Origin: Rickettsiales bacterium
Lineage (GTDB): Bacteria; Pseudomonadota; Alphaproteobacteria; Rickettsiales; CANDYO01
Direction of reading: 5' to 3'
Assembly: GCA_947424995.1 (NCBI GenBank)
Contig: CANDYO010000009.1
Coordinates: 1 to 21,665 of the forward strand
DNA length: 21,665 nucleotides
Both the position numbers and the translations under genes were made by a program. Every line of letters begins with the position of its first letter. Position 1 is the first letter of the stretch. Positions 8,501-15,519 of this stretch are shown in pieces. The notes beneath the pieces were generated by a model. It was not told the origin of the DNA. It ran no database searches and saw only the letters and a program-made list of their open reading frames with translations.

Positions 8501-9814
8501 TCAGCTAATGGTGGAATTGATACAGCGGGCTATATGGGTAAGTTTTTTAACCAAGCTTGTGCAAAGTATTTAATCTTGCGAAGTAGTCATTGGTCGAAAA
8601 GTAGCTGGAGCAGTAATCAAGAAGCTGCTGTTGGCGCATTAAAGAAAATCTATAGTGTTTTAAAAACTATCCCTGTTGATAGTAAATCTATAAATGCAAT
8701 TTTGTCTTATAATGAATGTATTAAAGACCGTAATTTTGTAGGTGAGAGTGATTTGCAAGCTATAGTTTTTATTTCTCAAGTATATTATGTTTTTGTTGTA
8801 TATGACAACCCTGCGCTAAACTTTAAAGTAGTAGAATCTATAGCTAAGAAAAGAGGAGTAGATCCCATAATTGGATTAATAGAGGTTAGCGCTAATATAA
8901 AACAATATCAATTATCATCTAACGAAAATCAATCTCCAGAAATAGAAAAATCAATAGAAAAAATAGAATTAGAAGGCCACACTTCATATGAAGATGAAGT
9001 ACCTTTGCATGAACAACAGCTACCTACGATTAATCAATTAACAACGACATCTTTTGTTGTTAAAGAAGCAATAGAGGCTCTGCCAATAATTCAATATGTC
9101 TTTAAAGAAATTTTGCATCTTAAATATACTTTACCAGAATTCATAAATAATAACTATTTCAAGATAGCTATTCATTATACGGCTTGTAGCGCGGGTATCT
9201 TCTCCATTAGTGGTAAGTTTGATTTTGTCACTTCCATGTCTCCTAGTATCATTTATGGAGGGAAAATCCTTACTTATGAATACTTAGCTAAACTTAAGCA
9301 AGAAAATTTTCAAGATAACGAAGATAAATCAATAAATAACCCAATTGAGTTTGTTGAAAAATGTAGTTTTGATATAGCAGCTCAAATATTTCTTGGAATA
9401 GTCAGCGGCGGAGTATCCAGCACAACTATACTTTATGATACTGTAATAAGTGGTACGGTTGGAGGTATGCAATGCTATAGTCAATACAATCAGTTCGAGA
9501 ATTTACAACAAGGCAAAAATCTATCTCTAGGAGAAGCAATAATTCCTTATGTTATGGATTCATTAGTCCTATACAGCGTTACTAGAAATGTGAATTTTGA
9601 TTTTACAACTCAAGTAGGGCAAATGTTAACAATAAAACAAACCTTGGTAGCAATGAGTGTTGTTGTGATGACGGATCATATGAGTAAATTATTGCTGACA
9701 AGCGTTCAGAAAGTGAATTTAGTAGAACCGCTCAATAACATTATAGATAATATTTATGGCTACTTCACTGGAGAATGTAATAACATTGATAAAAGCTTTG
9801 AAACCCTAGAGTAG
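2522..9814 (+). CDS. Giant Ulp1-like protease / PD-(D/E)xK nuclease / NACHT ATPase fusion protein (2430 aa)
   Basis: Seen in sequence. (1) A Ulp1/C48-type cysteine protease signature at residues ~120-215: H132-W133, then N157 in the usual Asp position, then Q200-x5-C206-G (QYDGNSCG). (2) A nuclease module of the Cap4/DUF4297 type at ~415-600: HGNLYQ (415-420), E443, D451-D452 and Q465-A-K467-H. (3) A NACHT NTPase: Walker A ADAGYGKSS (1166-1174), Walker B LLLDGLDEI (1245-1253), TTRPY (1278-1282) and the downstream FNHDTYQDYFAAL motif (1500-1512). (4) About 900 C-terminal residues without recognised repeats, with hydrophobic stretches at ~2283-2315 and ~2374-2395. NACHT proteins are ATP-driven oligomerising switches; Ulp1 proteases remove ubiquitin or SUMO-like proteins. 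The start is GTG: an in-frame TAG lies at 2516-2518, and GAGGT (2505-2509) is a somewhat distant Shine-Dalgarno. The gene is uninterrupted and stands alone. Function (anti-phage defence or host-directed toxin) is inference. Confidence 0.85.
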   Translation: MKANIEAWYSEQQILKVWDKYICSQKLEFFFDTNTKGHSIFGENKSSMVLRKQAGLLINQDKTLYRNKQDRSVSVAGAVDFESKAGLLEGFNGITNDILYAFNQIKDWNLDSSKQHIYLHSIIFPYHVHDIHWGLGIITLSFSGDNILDDIKITVYNPSEDRSSNVRESVKEEIQRAIQETFKTSLTLHDINNEAYKRQQYDGNSCGVISAENGKDIIEGQNLRLTIIYDEPSRIETLRNQHLSDVSDNLFDEMQLRNEDFSGRLKYTKPESFNIIKAALLFGMKSISQDLSLLLSIEESSIARATKIRDIIHDNSDHFSAVDFAGRIIDFVTLFFKRSSEGGLEFQGDSVNIFEQISQEINAETRISSASITVHGNSQSGSNLKSSHSDAVNIDKRTIYDNLQLTADGLRKSLHGNLYQLSLLTLVAYRAYKQGKLFHLISEAKEFEKFDDLVIDYGDRITFLQAKHSSTAEASYTATDFCASADNPDNAASLAKYFDSWIRLKVGGFTKTMDGKEKSTTYVFFTNKGAENGNGFLEEVTVEEDEFLFTGICSKTFRFQKGNVRAQFIDAIRASSDEVRKRWDDLEDIEVDLETFDKEIIEAAKYIEKNIIKIQNKSNNPPNKKSKISKNKSELSYEKWQIDGKSKLSQKAKALLALALEDDKYKNLIFSKIKKEHAEIFRQHFTQDKIEVKINNPKSVLSNFMSKEIEEFLDDFVIKIEQPNNDNLMQVIAKELEIAVNIAPKELFNSLYKFMLNWLSKRHDCILKSDSLGSFITAELGDSQRVYLLGATQIYEKEFEGYRLDWKHAEIEELSEFLSNNNEHIAVIEDDGDSGVEIRVYSTIKPYKTQLLLKDDEWGFLSSNSPYLMKLTDILRGNSIKLLLIDCRQENDIPRVFIEALQNADLNNRKILLLIRPDQKNQIEILNAQEFNVEPLNDEQLKEIYKEAGIIRLSLGGKEYSISSVIKDKDGGAYKVIKNLDWFREIIEHSKDNRHNSQNLPYDVYVANDLVEGVPFYHLRHILEVVPAKLFVIENMSRANRAKLECSLRNWFNNEKKTSFASDIQYSKDIKYRLVSDLNNLEGYSVSEKLIYIASAHSNIAIAIEIESLHLQIRSIENFEVIVTNNYDISKLPTPLKYDFDEGKEGVAREEGFFVQYPQNSIIISADAGYGKSSFCINMASIQQEPQDSNKITWIIRLSLPGIQFLSDDFQITKIFTEISIGENWPRWQFEALKHDMRVLGRVTLLLDGLDEIKSDVAVRIFNTWISQLPLETKIVITTRPYSYNKIILPKGRSLGHYLTLKEYTDTQHKKYIEEYVQAIYREFQAKESEEKELSSRDVRQLAKSIYEKMNDIIDKNIMHLLGVPLESYIFCETLKPNIMHSWLHDEQANFNEVFEGVTQLSTIMLYQYFVRTKLSLFLEKHMEMPLSTTLRFPHRVYSFTSSYNDILMVYAFRQAFDKNYGFVSQALNQIYYTTEMINELQDTGIVTISNQGTDFILKFNHDTYQDYFAALCILKGLIAVENIVFREAILEHRYMTKYRTIMLMLSHLSLSGDPLVPGWDKNNQIQVKSFWNILCAHGDILGFADLKLYKNCIQELNQLQKERLQEIIKGEDWSSRLIECITITSAMEDKSYKKQEIQRIEMPVLARGISLADDIIDSDFIEDSKTLKVRLMNKANVYKETKSFLISRKRYEEIAKLFEEIVTENKINGYWDIDGGFLAMSLLGNSFSDTLADYFVIRVSNDPSWRSVHALTALNQLFTPELNQYTQVICAKIFCCLLGYREEIEKEKQSDTLKEISQKFSSTIIDYLGWQLEEGFPLLIIQRFDVFLEKKLFKNIIDLFNKLLWVAMHNEYAVIVDSKYSKIQFVKDEVIDILIKEEGANGINYIIRNILEKTLITLKSKVYDPERFVINMMSEVQEEDVLLLDNIEQKLLELIVDTKYFQKAFNNIKKDGSKVLELYKMLEKYSLITASTANVFIQELSTDKATGRNEWWSANGGIDTAGYMGKFFNQACAKYLILRSSHWSKSSWSSNQEAAVGALKKIYSVLKTIPVDSKSINAILSYNECIKDRNFVGESDLQAIVFISQVYYVFVVYDNPALNFKVVESIAKKRGVDPIIGLIEVSANIKQYQLSSNENQSPEIEKSIEKIELEGHTSYEDEVPLHEQQLPTINQLTTTSFVVKEAIEALPIIQYVFKEILHLKYTLPEFINNNYFKIAIHYTACSAGIFSISGKFDFVTSMSPSIIYGGKILTYEYLAKLKQENFQDNEDKSINNPIEFVEKCSFDIAAQIFLGIVSGGVSSTTILYDTVISGTVGGMQCYSQYNQFENLQQGKNLSLGEAIIPYVMDSLVLYSVTRNVNFDFTTQVGQMLTIKQTLVAMSVVVMTDHMSKLLLTSVQKVNLVEPLNNIIDNIYGYFTGECNNIDKSFETLE

Positions 9815-9837
9815 TAGGATAGGGGGATATAATTAAT

Positions 9838-10066
9838 GTGGTAAGTGAGGCGTTTCAATTAAGCAGTAAAAATATTACAAACAATGGTTTTAATGAATAA
9901 GCTGAGTCTTTGTTAGTAGCAACAAGTGCATTGCCTACTATTTACTACTGGTTATACATCTCAGATAATTAAAGAGGCCAAAAGAAAATATGTAGGTGAT
10001 ATTGGCCATAGTTTTAGCGCTGTTGCAGATAAACATTATGTCATTAGAATCTCAAAAAAGATATAA
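9838..10066 (+). pseudogene. Decayed coding remnant after the giant NACHT gene
   Basis: A GTG at 9838, with a purine-rich AGGGGG upstream, opens a frame reading VVSEAFQLSSKNITNNGFNE, then a stop, then AESLLVATSALPTIYYW in the same frame. Around 9938 the protein-like reading moves to another frame (TTGYTSQIIKEAKRKYVGDIGHSFSA, split here only by frame) and ends at the TAA at 10064-10066 after ISKKI. One stop plus one frameshift across an otherwise protein-like stretch points to a broken gene. I do not recognise the family, and it does not match the C-terminus of the preceding protein. The remaining bases to 10174 hold nothing I can name. Confidence 0.4.
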
Positions 10067-10174
10067 ATTAGCAAAGACATTACTTCAAATCTAAATCTTA
10101 TTTTATTCTAGACTAAGAAAAGATAATGCAGTATACTATCTTAGTAACAAGCCTTAAGAAAAAATAGAAATATC

Positions 10175-11335
10175 ATGAACAAAAGAATAGGAATTTACAT
10201 AACAAAAAAAGTTGCAACTGAAAGCTATAGAGCGTATGTGCCTTCCCAGCTGCCTCCAGAACCTCCAATTGATGTTAGCAGTTTATATCCTTATTTAGAA
10301 AAGGCAACATTAGCTCTCGCTGAACTGAATAGTATTGCTCAAATTATACCCAATATATCTCTTTTTATTTATATGTACGTGCGTAAAGAAGCATTGCTTT
10401 CTTCCCAGATTGAAGGAACTCAAAGCTCTTTTGCAGATTTGATGCTATTCGAGCATAATCAAAAGCCTAATATTTCTATAGATGATGTTGAAGAAGTCTC
10501 TAATTACGTGCAAGCAATTAACTATGGATTAGATCAACTTAAAAATAATTTTCCTTTGTCATTAAGATTAATTTGTGAAATTCATGCCATTTTATTGTCA
10601 GGTAGTAGGGGATTTAATAAACTACCAGGAGAATTTAGAAGATCTCAAAATTGGATTGGAGGAAGTAGACCAGGAAATGCTTTATTTGTACCTCCACCAG
10701 TAGAAAAATTAATGGATTGTTTATCTGATTTCGAGAATTTTCTTTATGAGAAGAAGTCTAAGCTACCAGCTTTAATTAAGGCCGGAATTGCTCATATACA
10801 ATTTGAAACAATCCATCCATTTTTAGATGGTAATGGAAGGCTTGGTAGGTTACTTATTATCTTACTTCTATATCAAGAAGGTTTACTGAAAGAGCCAATT
10901 TTATATCTTAGCCTTTATTTTAAGCAAAATAGAGATATTTATTATAATTTATTACAACAAGTAAGATTACAAGGTACTTGGGAAACATGGTTAGATTTTT
11001 TTTTAGAAGGAGTTACTGAGTCAGCAAAGCAAGCAGTTCATACCGCTAAACAAATTAATATGTTATTTGAAAATGACTTATTAAAAATACAGAAATTAGG
11101 AAGAAACAGGCTTTCTTGCATTGAAGTATTAGAGTACTTAAAAAAAATGCCACAGACTTCTGTACCTTTATTAAGTAAAGAGCTAAATATAACAGCCCCT
11201 ACAGCAAGAAGCGCGCTAACTCATATGCTAGAATTAGGCATTTTAGAAGAAATAACTGCTAAAAAAAGAGATAGAGTTTATGTGTATCGTAAATATCTAG
11301 ATATATTAGATGAAGGAGCAGAGCCGTTATCTTAA
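10175..11335 (+). CDS. Fic-domain protein, class II-type, with C-terminal winged helix
   Basis: A 386-residue protein with three parts. The N-terminal helical Fic_N region carries the auto-inhibitory motif SSQIEGT (residues 76-82, inhibitory Glu E80). The Fic core has the complete catalytic loop HPFLDGNGRLGR (214-225), including catalytic H214, D218, N220 and R222. The C-terminal part (~320-386) resembles a winged helix-turn-helix (LSKELNITAPTARSALTHMLELGILEE, described by position rather than as a run). Fic enzymes typically transfer AMP from ATP to hydroxyl side chains of target proteins. With an intact inhibitory Glu this one is expected to be kept low until the helix moves. Such three-part Fic proteins are widespread in bacteria, often without known targets, so a host-directed role is only a possibility. 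The ATG has only a weak Shine-Dalgarno. It follows the giant gene on the same strand by about 360 bases, too far to assume an operon. Confidence 0.9.
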   Translation: MNKRIGIYITKKVATESYRAYVPSQLPPEPPIDVSSLYPYLEKATLALAELNSIAQIIPNISLFIYMYVRKEALLSSQIEGTQSSFADLMLFEHNQKPNISIDDVEEVSNYVQAINYGLDQLKNNFPLSLRLICEIHAILLSGSRGFNKLPGEFRRSQNWIGGSRPGNALFVPPPVEKLMDCLSDFENFLYEKKSKLPALIKAGIAHIQFETIHPFLDGNGRLGRLLIILLLYQEGLLKEPILYLSLYFKQNRDIYYNLLQQVRLQGTWETWLDFFLEGVTESAKQAVHTAKQINMLFENDLLKIQKLGRNRLSCIEVLEYLKKMPQTSVPLLSKELNITAPTARSALTHMLELGILEEITAKKRDRVYVYRKYLDILDEGAEPLS

Positions 11336-11556
11336 AATTAAAATATTCAGTATATTAACAGATTCCACTTTCTTACCCCTTTTGCAGATGAGCCTAAAGA
11401 GATCTAGAAGCTCGTAAACAGTAACAAAAAAAAGATTATTATCATCATATTATAAGAAAAATTTTGAAGTCTTGGTAAGAATATAATCGAAATAACATTT
11501 TTGCTATTTTGTTCATCTGAACAATAGCTCTAATTTTGGAGATGGAATGGTTACTA

Positions 11557-11847
11557 TTATTTTTCAAGATCTTCTATACGAGTGATTTTGATAGGAAACT
11601 CTCGTTTAAATCTTTTTTGATAGCAATGTTCAATGAATTCAGGTAGAGGAGCTTTCCATTGCTCTTGCTTATGATTATCTATTTTTTTAAATTTTCTCGG
11701 GTTCATTCCTAACTCTCTTGCCATTTGTATATGAAGATCTGTAAGCTTGTGCCTTTTGCGAGCTTCAATCCAGAGACGATATTTTTCAGGAATCTTTTTA
11801 ATAGTTTTATCCATTTGATGTTTATACTTCGTTTGCAGTGTTTCCAT
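11557..11847 (-). CDS. Conserved-looking small basic protein of unknown function (96 aa)
   Basis: A soluble, basic protein. Its core (YRLWIEARKRHKLTDLHIQMA, then RELGMNPRKFKKIDNHKQE, then WKAPLPEFIEHCYQKRF) strikes me as a widespread small bacterial family of unassigned function, recalled by pattern and not checked by a search. The HIQMARELGMNP part looks like a short helix-turn-helix-like segment, but I would not call it a DNA-binding protein on that alone. Its start lies inside the 3' end of the upstream minus-strand gene (26-base overlap, 11822-11847) and no Shine-Dalgarno is visible, so translational coupling to that gene is likely. Confidence 0.7.
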   Translation of the reverse strand: METLQTKYKHQMDKTIKKIPEKYRLWIEARKRHKLTDLHIQMARELGMNPRKFKKIDNHKQEQWKAPLPEFIEHCYQKRFKREFPIKITRIEDLEK

Positions 11848-12760
11848 GAAGTGCGCAGTTGGTTAAACAGTAATTGTAGATTTTTGTAGCATATTCAATC
11901 GTTATGTTTTTTGTTGGTTGCTTGTTTTTTTTAATAGTTGATATGTACTCGCTAAAAATTTGTAAAATATGTTTTCCTCCCCATGATTTAGGGTCAAAAG
12001 ATATAGGGCCGCCGCTGCTCATAACATAATCCTTTAAGTCCAGAAGATTAACGACTAAATGACATCCTTCAAATGTAGTATTATTCAACGCTTGGTCTAT
12101 TAATATATGACTTTCTCCATTAGCGAGATCGTGAACCCTAATTAAACCATTATCTAGCAACTCATCAAATCTCAATATAGTAAATTTTGAATTTACGAAA
12201 GCAGTGACGACTTCTTTAGCCTCTTCCTGTATCTTTTCTGGGTGTTTTTCTAAGAAATCAGATATAAATGGCCTATTATCTATATAGCTATATAAGGTAC
12301 AATAATCATATAAGACATTCATCTCAACCTCACTATATATATCAATATGACCATCTTCAGAACATATTCCTAGTTTCTCTCCAGCATTTTTAATAATGCG
12401 TTCAGGTATATTTCCTGGTCTAAATGTATCTATGTGAAAGTCAGAAAGTAATCTTCTATTATGCTTATAATTTTCAAATAACTTTAGATGGTTTGATTTA
12501 CTTCTAGGTCTGGGAGCATTTTTAGAAAGATTAAATGGTTTTCCCCATAATCTTTTGTAATCTGGTTCTACGATGTAGCTTGGTGTGATCAATCTCTTCT
12601 GTGATCGTAAAGGCTTACTACATTGATTTATTGCAAAATCAAGACCATAGTTTATATTATCATTATACAATTTATTCGATAGTCCTTTCTTTTTTTCTCT
12701 AAGAAGAGAAGAAGATTGCTTTTTTCTTGAGGTAGATTTGCTATCTGTGAGTTTTGTCAT
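11822..12760 (-). CDS. Hypothetical protein (312 aa), overlaps the following small gene
   Basis: I do not recognise this protein. The first ~30 residues are a Ser/Lys/Arg-rich tail (SKSTSRKKQSSSLLREKKK), followed by a predominantly polar region. From ~135 to 270 it looks globular, including YSEVEMNVLYDYCTLYSYID and later DLKDYVMSSGGPISFDPKSW. No membrane segment, signal peptide or catalytic motif is evident. The ATG at 12760 has no strong Shine-Dalgarno. The last 26 bases overlap the start of the 96-aa gene, so the two probably form a two-gene transcript read leftward. A flexible basic N-terminus is compatible with a secreted effector or a nucleic-acid-binding protein, but nothing decides between them. 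Confidence 0.6.
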   Translation of the reverse strand: MTKLTDSKSTSRKKQSSSLLREKKKGLSNKLYNDNINYGLDFAINQCSKPLRSQKRLITPSYIVEPDYKRLWGKPFNLSKNAPRPRSKSNHLKLFENYKHNRRLLSDFHIDTFRPGNIPERIIKNAGEKLGICSEDGHIDIYSEVEMNVLYDYCTLYSYIDNRPFISDFLEKHPEKIQEEAKEVVTAFVNSKFTILRFDELLDNGLIRVHDLANGESHILIDQALNNTTFEGCHLVVNLLDLKDYVMSSGGPISFDPKSWGGKHILQIFSEYISTIKKNKQPTKNITIEYATKIYNYCLTNCALHGNTANEV

Positions 12761-12949
12761 AATTATAACTTTAAGTTGTTAATTTTACTAAGTTTGAAAA
12801 TTAAAATAAGTAATTTCTTCTAGATAACTTCTTAAAAAAACTAGTTTGCCACTTGAGTTAATATTAGCCTGATTTATAAAATTTTCAAGCGACTTAAATT
12901 GAAGGACATATTGCTTTTTAAAAGTTGAATAGATTTTATAATTTTTGCA

Positions 12950-12969
12950 TTGCTAATATGTATTAGCAA
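12950..12969. promoter_or_regulatory. Perfect 9-bp dyad, candidate operator
   Basis: TTGCTAATA (12950-12958), spacer TG and TATTAGCAA (12961-12969) are exact inverted arms. The compact spacing and position in a divergent intergenic region resemble a dimeric repressor site. A T-tract does not follow on either strand, which argues against a terminator. The regulator is unknown. Confidence 0.45.
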
Positions 12970-13110
12970 ATATATTGGTATAGAAGCTAGATGAACTTTG
13001 TAGGCCAGCTTGAAACATGTAGAAATATAGGAAAACTCTAACTTTAAGATATAAAGGGGAAATTTCGGGGTTTCCGGCTTGCAGACTTACTCGCTCTTGA
13101 TATTATTGGA

Positions 13111-13116
13111 TATAAT
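13111..13116 (+). promoter_or_regulatory. htpG: Possible -10 element for htpG
   Basis: A perfect TATAAT lies about 70 bases before the htpG start. The best -35 candidate 17-18 bases upstream (TTACTC, near 13087) is poor, so the promoter assignment is tentative. Confidence 0.25.
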
Positions 13117-13186
13117 CCATATATGTATACTATCTTGAAATTATTAACTAAAAAAAACTAATGCAGTAACACTTGGGAGAATAAGA

Positions 13187-15184
13187 ATGGCTAATAAATC
13201 AAAAACTAAATCTGAAGAAAACATTAAACCTGAAGAACATATTAAGTTTGGTGCTGAAGTTGGCAAAATACTACAATTAATGATTCATTCTCTTTATACT
13301 AATAAAGATATTTTTCTACGTGAATTGATTTCTAATTCTTCAGATGCTTGTGATAAATTGCGATATCTTAGTATAACTAATCCTGAATTAACCAAAGATG
13401 ATACTGAGTTTAAAATTAAGCTTATAGTAAATGAAGAAAAAAGGACTCTTGCTATTACCGATAATGGCATTGGGATGAATAGAGCTGATTTAATTGAAAA
13501 TATTGGTACTATTGCTAGCTCTGGTACGCAAAACTTTTTAACAAAACTTACTGGTGATAGTAATAAAGACCTACAATTAATTGGTCAATTTGGAGTTGGT
13601 TTTTATTCTGGGTTTATGGTGGCTGAGGAAATAGAGGTTATCAGTCGTAAAGCTGGAGAAAAAGACGCTTGGCTATGGAAATCGAAAGGTGAGGGGGAAT
13701 ATACTCTAAAACAGCTGACTGAGTGTGATTTAATGCGCGGAACTTCAGTTATATTATATCTCAAATCTGATGAGAATGAGTTTCTTGATAAATCTCGCAT
13801 ACGTAATATAGTCAAAACATATTCTGATCATATTGCTTTTCCAATTGAGTTTATGTTAATTGAAAACCAAGAAGAAATAAATAAAAAAGCTAAAAAAGAC
13901 AAAGGGAAGGAAGATAGTGCAGAAGATGGGGTGATAGATGTAGAGGTAACAGAAGTAGAAATCTTAAACAATGCATCGGCAATATGGATGCGCCCTAAAC
14001 TTGATATTACTGAAGAACAATATAATGAATTTTATAAACAAATATCTCATTTATATGATACGCCATGGCATATTATGCATAATAAGAATGAAGGTATAGT
14101 AGAGTTTACTAACTTACTTTATATTCCATCAACCAAACCTTTTGATCTATTTAACTCTGATCGCCATAGTAAATTAAAGCTATATATCAAAAGAGTCTAT
14201 ATTGGTTCAGAAAATATAGATCTAGCGCCTTCATATCTAAGATTCTTGCAAGGTGTGGTTGATTCTGAGGATCTGCCTCTAAATGTTAGTCGTGAAACAT
14301 TGCAGCATACGCATTATTTGGAAAAAATGCGTAAAGCAATCACGAAAAAAGTTATCGGTGAGTTAAGCTCTAAAATGGAAAAAGAGTATGATAGCTATCT
14401 CAACTTTTGGAATAATTTTGGAACTGTTCTGAAAGAAGGATTATGTGAATCCTTGCCAACAGAAGAAAAAGAAAAATTACTTGAAATATGCCTATTTTAC
14501 AGTGTGTTACAAGATAAACTGATTAGTTTGGCTGAATATATTGCCAATATGAAAGAAGAACAAAAAACTATCTTTTATCTCAGTAACGATAGTATTGAGA
14601 AGGCAAAAAATAGTCCTCAATTAGAGGGCTTTATAAAGCATGGCATTGATGTATTGTTGCTTGTTGAAGCTGTAGATGATTTTTGGACTAATACGATACA
14701 TGGTTTTAAAGATAAAGAGATAAAATCAGTAACCCGTAGCAGTGCTGAATTAAATAAAATTTTAAATCCTAAAAATGAAGATGAAGAAACAAAAGCACCT
14801 GAAGTATTAGGTGTTCAAGATCAAGAATTAATTGATTATTTCAAAAACACTCTTAGTAGCTTAGTGATGGATGTAAAGGCTTCAGACAAGTTAGTTGATA
14901 GTCCAGTATGTCTTGCAGTTAGCGAAGGAGCTATGGATATAAGAATGGAGCGTTATTTCAAAGATCAAAAACAACTATATTCAAAGTTTACTAAAATCCT
15001 AGAAATTAATCTTAATCATTCCATTATTAACAAAATACGAGAAGAAATGGATAAAGATGATAAAAGCATAGCAAAGGAATTGATTCTGATATTATTTGAT
15101 CAGGCTTGTATTATTGAAGGAGAACCAATACCTGATATGGCGACATTCTCAAAAAGAATGAATAATCTTTTAGAAAAAATATGA
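13187..15184 (+). CDS. htpG: Molecular chaperone HtpG (bacterial Hsp90)
   Basis: A 665-residue Hsp90, slightly longer than the ~624 residues of the E. coli protein. The N-terminal GHKL ATPase domain has E46-L-I-S-N50-S-S-D53-A (catalytic Glu and Mg-binding Asn), D92-N-G-I-G-M, IGTIASSGT and GQFGVGFYSGF (133 onward). The middle domain contains PLNVSRE with R369, equivalent to the Arg that contacts the ATP gamma-phosphate. The C-terminal dimerisation domain follows. Between the N and middle domains is a charged linker (KKAKKDKGKEDSAEDG and beyond, ~residues 230-255) that accounts for some of the extra length. HtpG is a cytosolic ATP-dependent dimeric chaperone that remodels clients with DnaK. 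The start is fixed by a good Shine-Dalgarno (GGGAGA, 13175-13180). The gene looks intact. Confidence 0.97.
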   Translation: MANKSKTKSEENIKPEEHIKFGAEVGKILQLMIHSLYTNKDIFLRELISNSSDACDKLRYLSITNPELTKDDTEFKIKLIVNEEKRTLAITDNGIGMNRADLIENIGTIASSGTQNFLTKLTGDSNKDLQLIGQFGVGFYSGFMVAEEIEVISRKAGEKDAWLWKSKGEGEYTLKQLTECDLMRGTSVILYLKSDENEFLDKSRIRNIVKTYSDHIAFPIEFMLIENQEEINKKAKKDKGKEDSAEDGVIDVEVTEVEILNNASAIWMRPKLDITEEQYNEFYKQISHLYDTPWHIMHNKNEGIVEFTNLLYIPSTKPFDLFNSDRHSKLKLYIKRVYIGSENIDLAPSYLRFLQGVVDSEDLPLNVSRETLQHTHYLEKMRKAITKKVIGELSSKMEKEYDSYLNFWNNFGTVLKEGLCESLPTEEKEKLLEICLFYSVLQDKLISLAEYIANMKEEQKTIFYLSNDSIEKAKNSPQLEGFIKHGIDVLLLVEAVDDFWTNTIHGFKDKEIKSVTRSSAELNKILNPKNEDEETKAPEVLGVQDQELIDYFKNTLSSLVMDVKASDKLVDSPVCLAVSEGAMDIRMERYFKDQKQLYSKFTKILEINLNHSIINKIREEMDKDDKSIAKELILILFDQACIIEGEPIPDMATFSKRMNNLLEKI

Positions 15185-15356
15185 TTTTATGATATTTTAT
15201 AAATTAATAGGGTGTAATACAGATAGCTAGATAAGTTAATTCTCATTATTGTATTTCTAGAAAATAAGGATTATCATTAGCTGTACTATAATCTTTGTAG
15301 TAACGTTGGATGAATTCAATTTTATTGAATAATACTTAATTATTAAGAAGTGTATT

Positions 15357-15497
15357 ATGAGTATGAAAGAATTCACTCCATGGAATTGGTTCGAAAGAAG
15401 AGATTTAGCTTCTAAAAAAGGAGATTATTCTTTACTGAATAATTTTGATAGCAATTATCTTAAGTACAACGTTTATGAGGATTGTTATTGTAAATAA
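15357..15497 (+). CDS. Small ORF (46 aa) after htpG, possible truncated Hsp20-like N-terminus
   Basis: ATG at 15357 to TAA at 15495-15497. The opening MSMKEFTPWNWFERRD resembles the N-terminal segment of small heat-shock (Hsp20) proteins, which often begin with a PWNWF-like motif. The alpha-crystallin domain is absent, and the rest (to NVYEDCYCK) is not recognisable. A short AT dyad (CTTAAT-T-ATTAAG, 15335-15347) and a second one (ATTCAAT-TTT-ATTGAAT, 15314-15330) lie just upstream. The stop is 22 bases before the next small ORF. It is either a short functional gene or a remnant; the chaperone neighbour makes the Hsp20 idea attractive but not proven. Confidence 0.35.
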   Translation: MSMKEFTPWNWFERRDLASKKGDYSLLNNFDSNYLKYNVYEDCYCK

Positions 15498-15519
15498 GTA
15501 AGATAAAGAGATATAAAAA

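Larger units (their letters stand above)
12761..13186. other. Intergenic region between divergent 312-aa gene and htpG
   Basis: No gene is visible in these 426 bases. The stretch separates two divergently read genes, so it should contain promoters for both. It contains one perfect 9-bp dyad (12950-12969) and a TATAAT hexamer at 13111-13116, both listed separately. No CIRCE-like element (TTAGCACTC-N9-GAGTGCTAA) is present in front of the chaperone gene. Confidence 0.5.

Noticed and set aside
7058..9814. Ankyrin, TPR or leucine-rich repeats in the C-terminal part of the giant protein
   Set aside because: I looked for periodic motifs and found no consistent repeat unit; helical HEAT-like repeats cannot be excluded by eye.
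13134..13140. CTTGAAA heptamer upstream of htpG, resembling a heat-shock sigma-32 -35 element
   Set aside because: No CCCCAT-type -10 element lies at the right distance; the closest candidate (near 13158) is a poor match and too far away.
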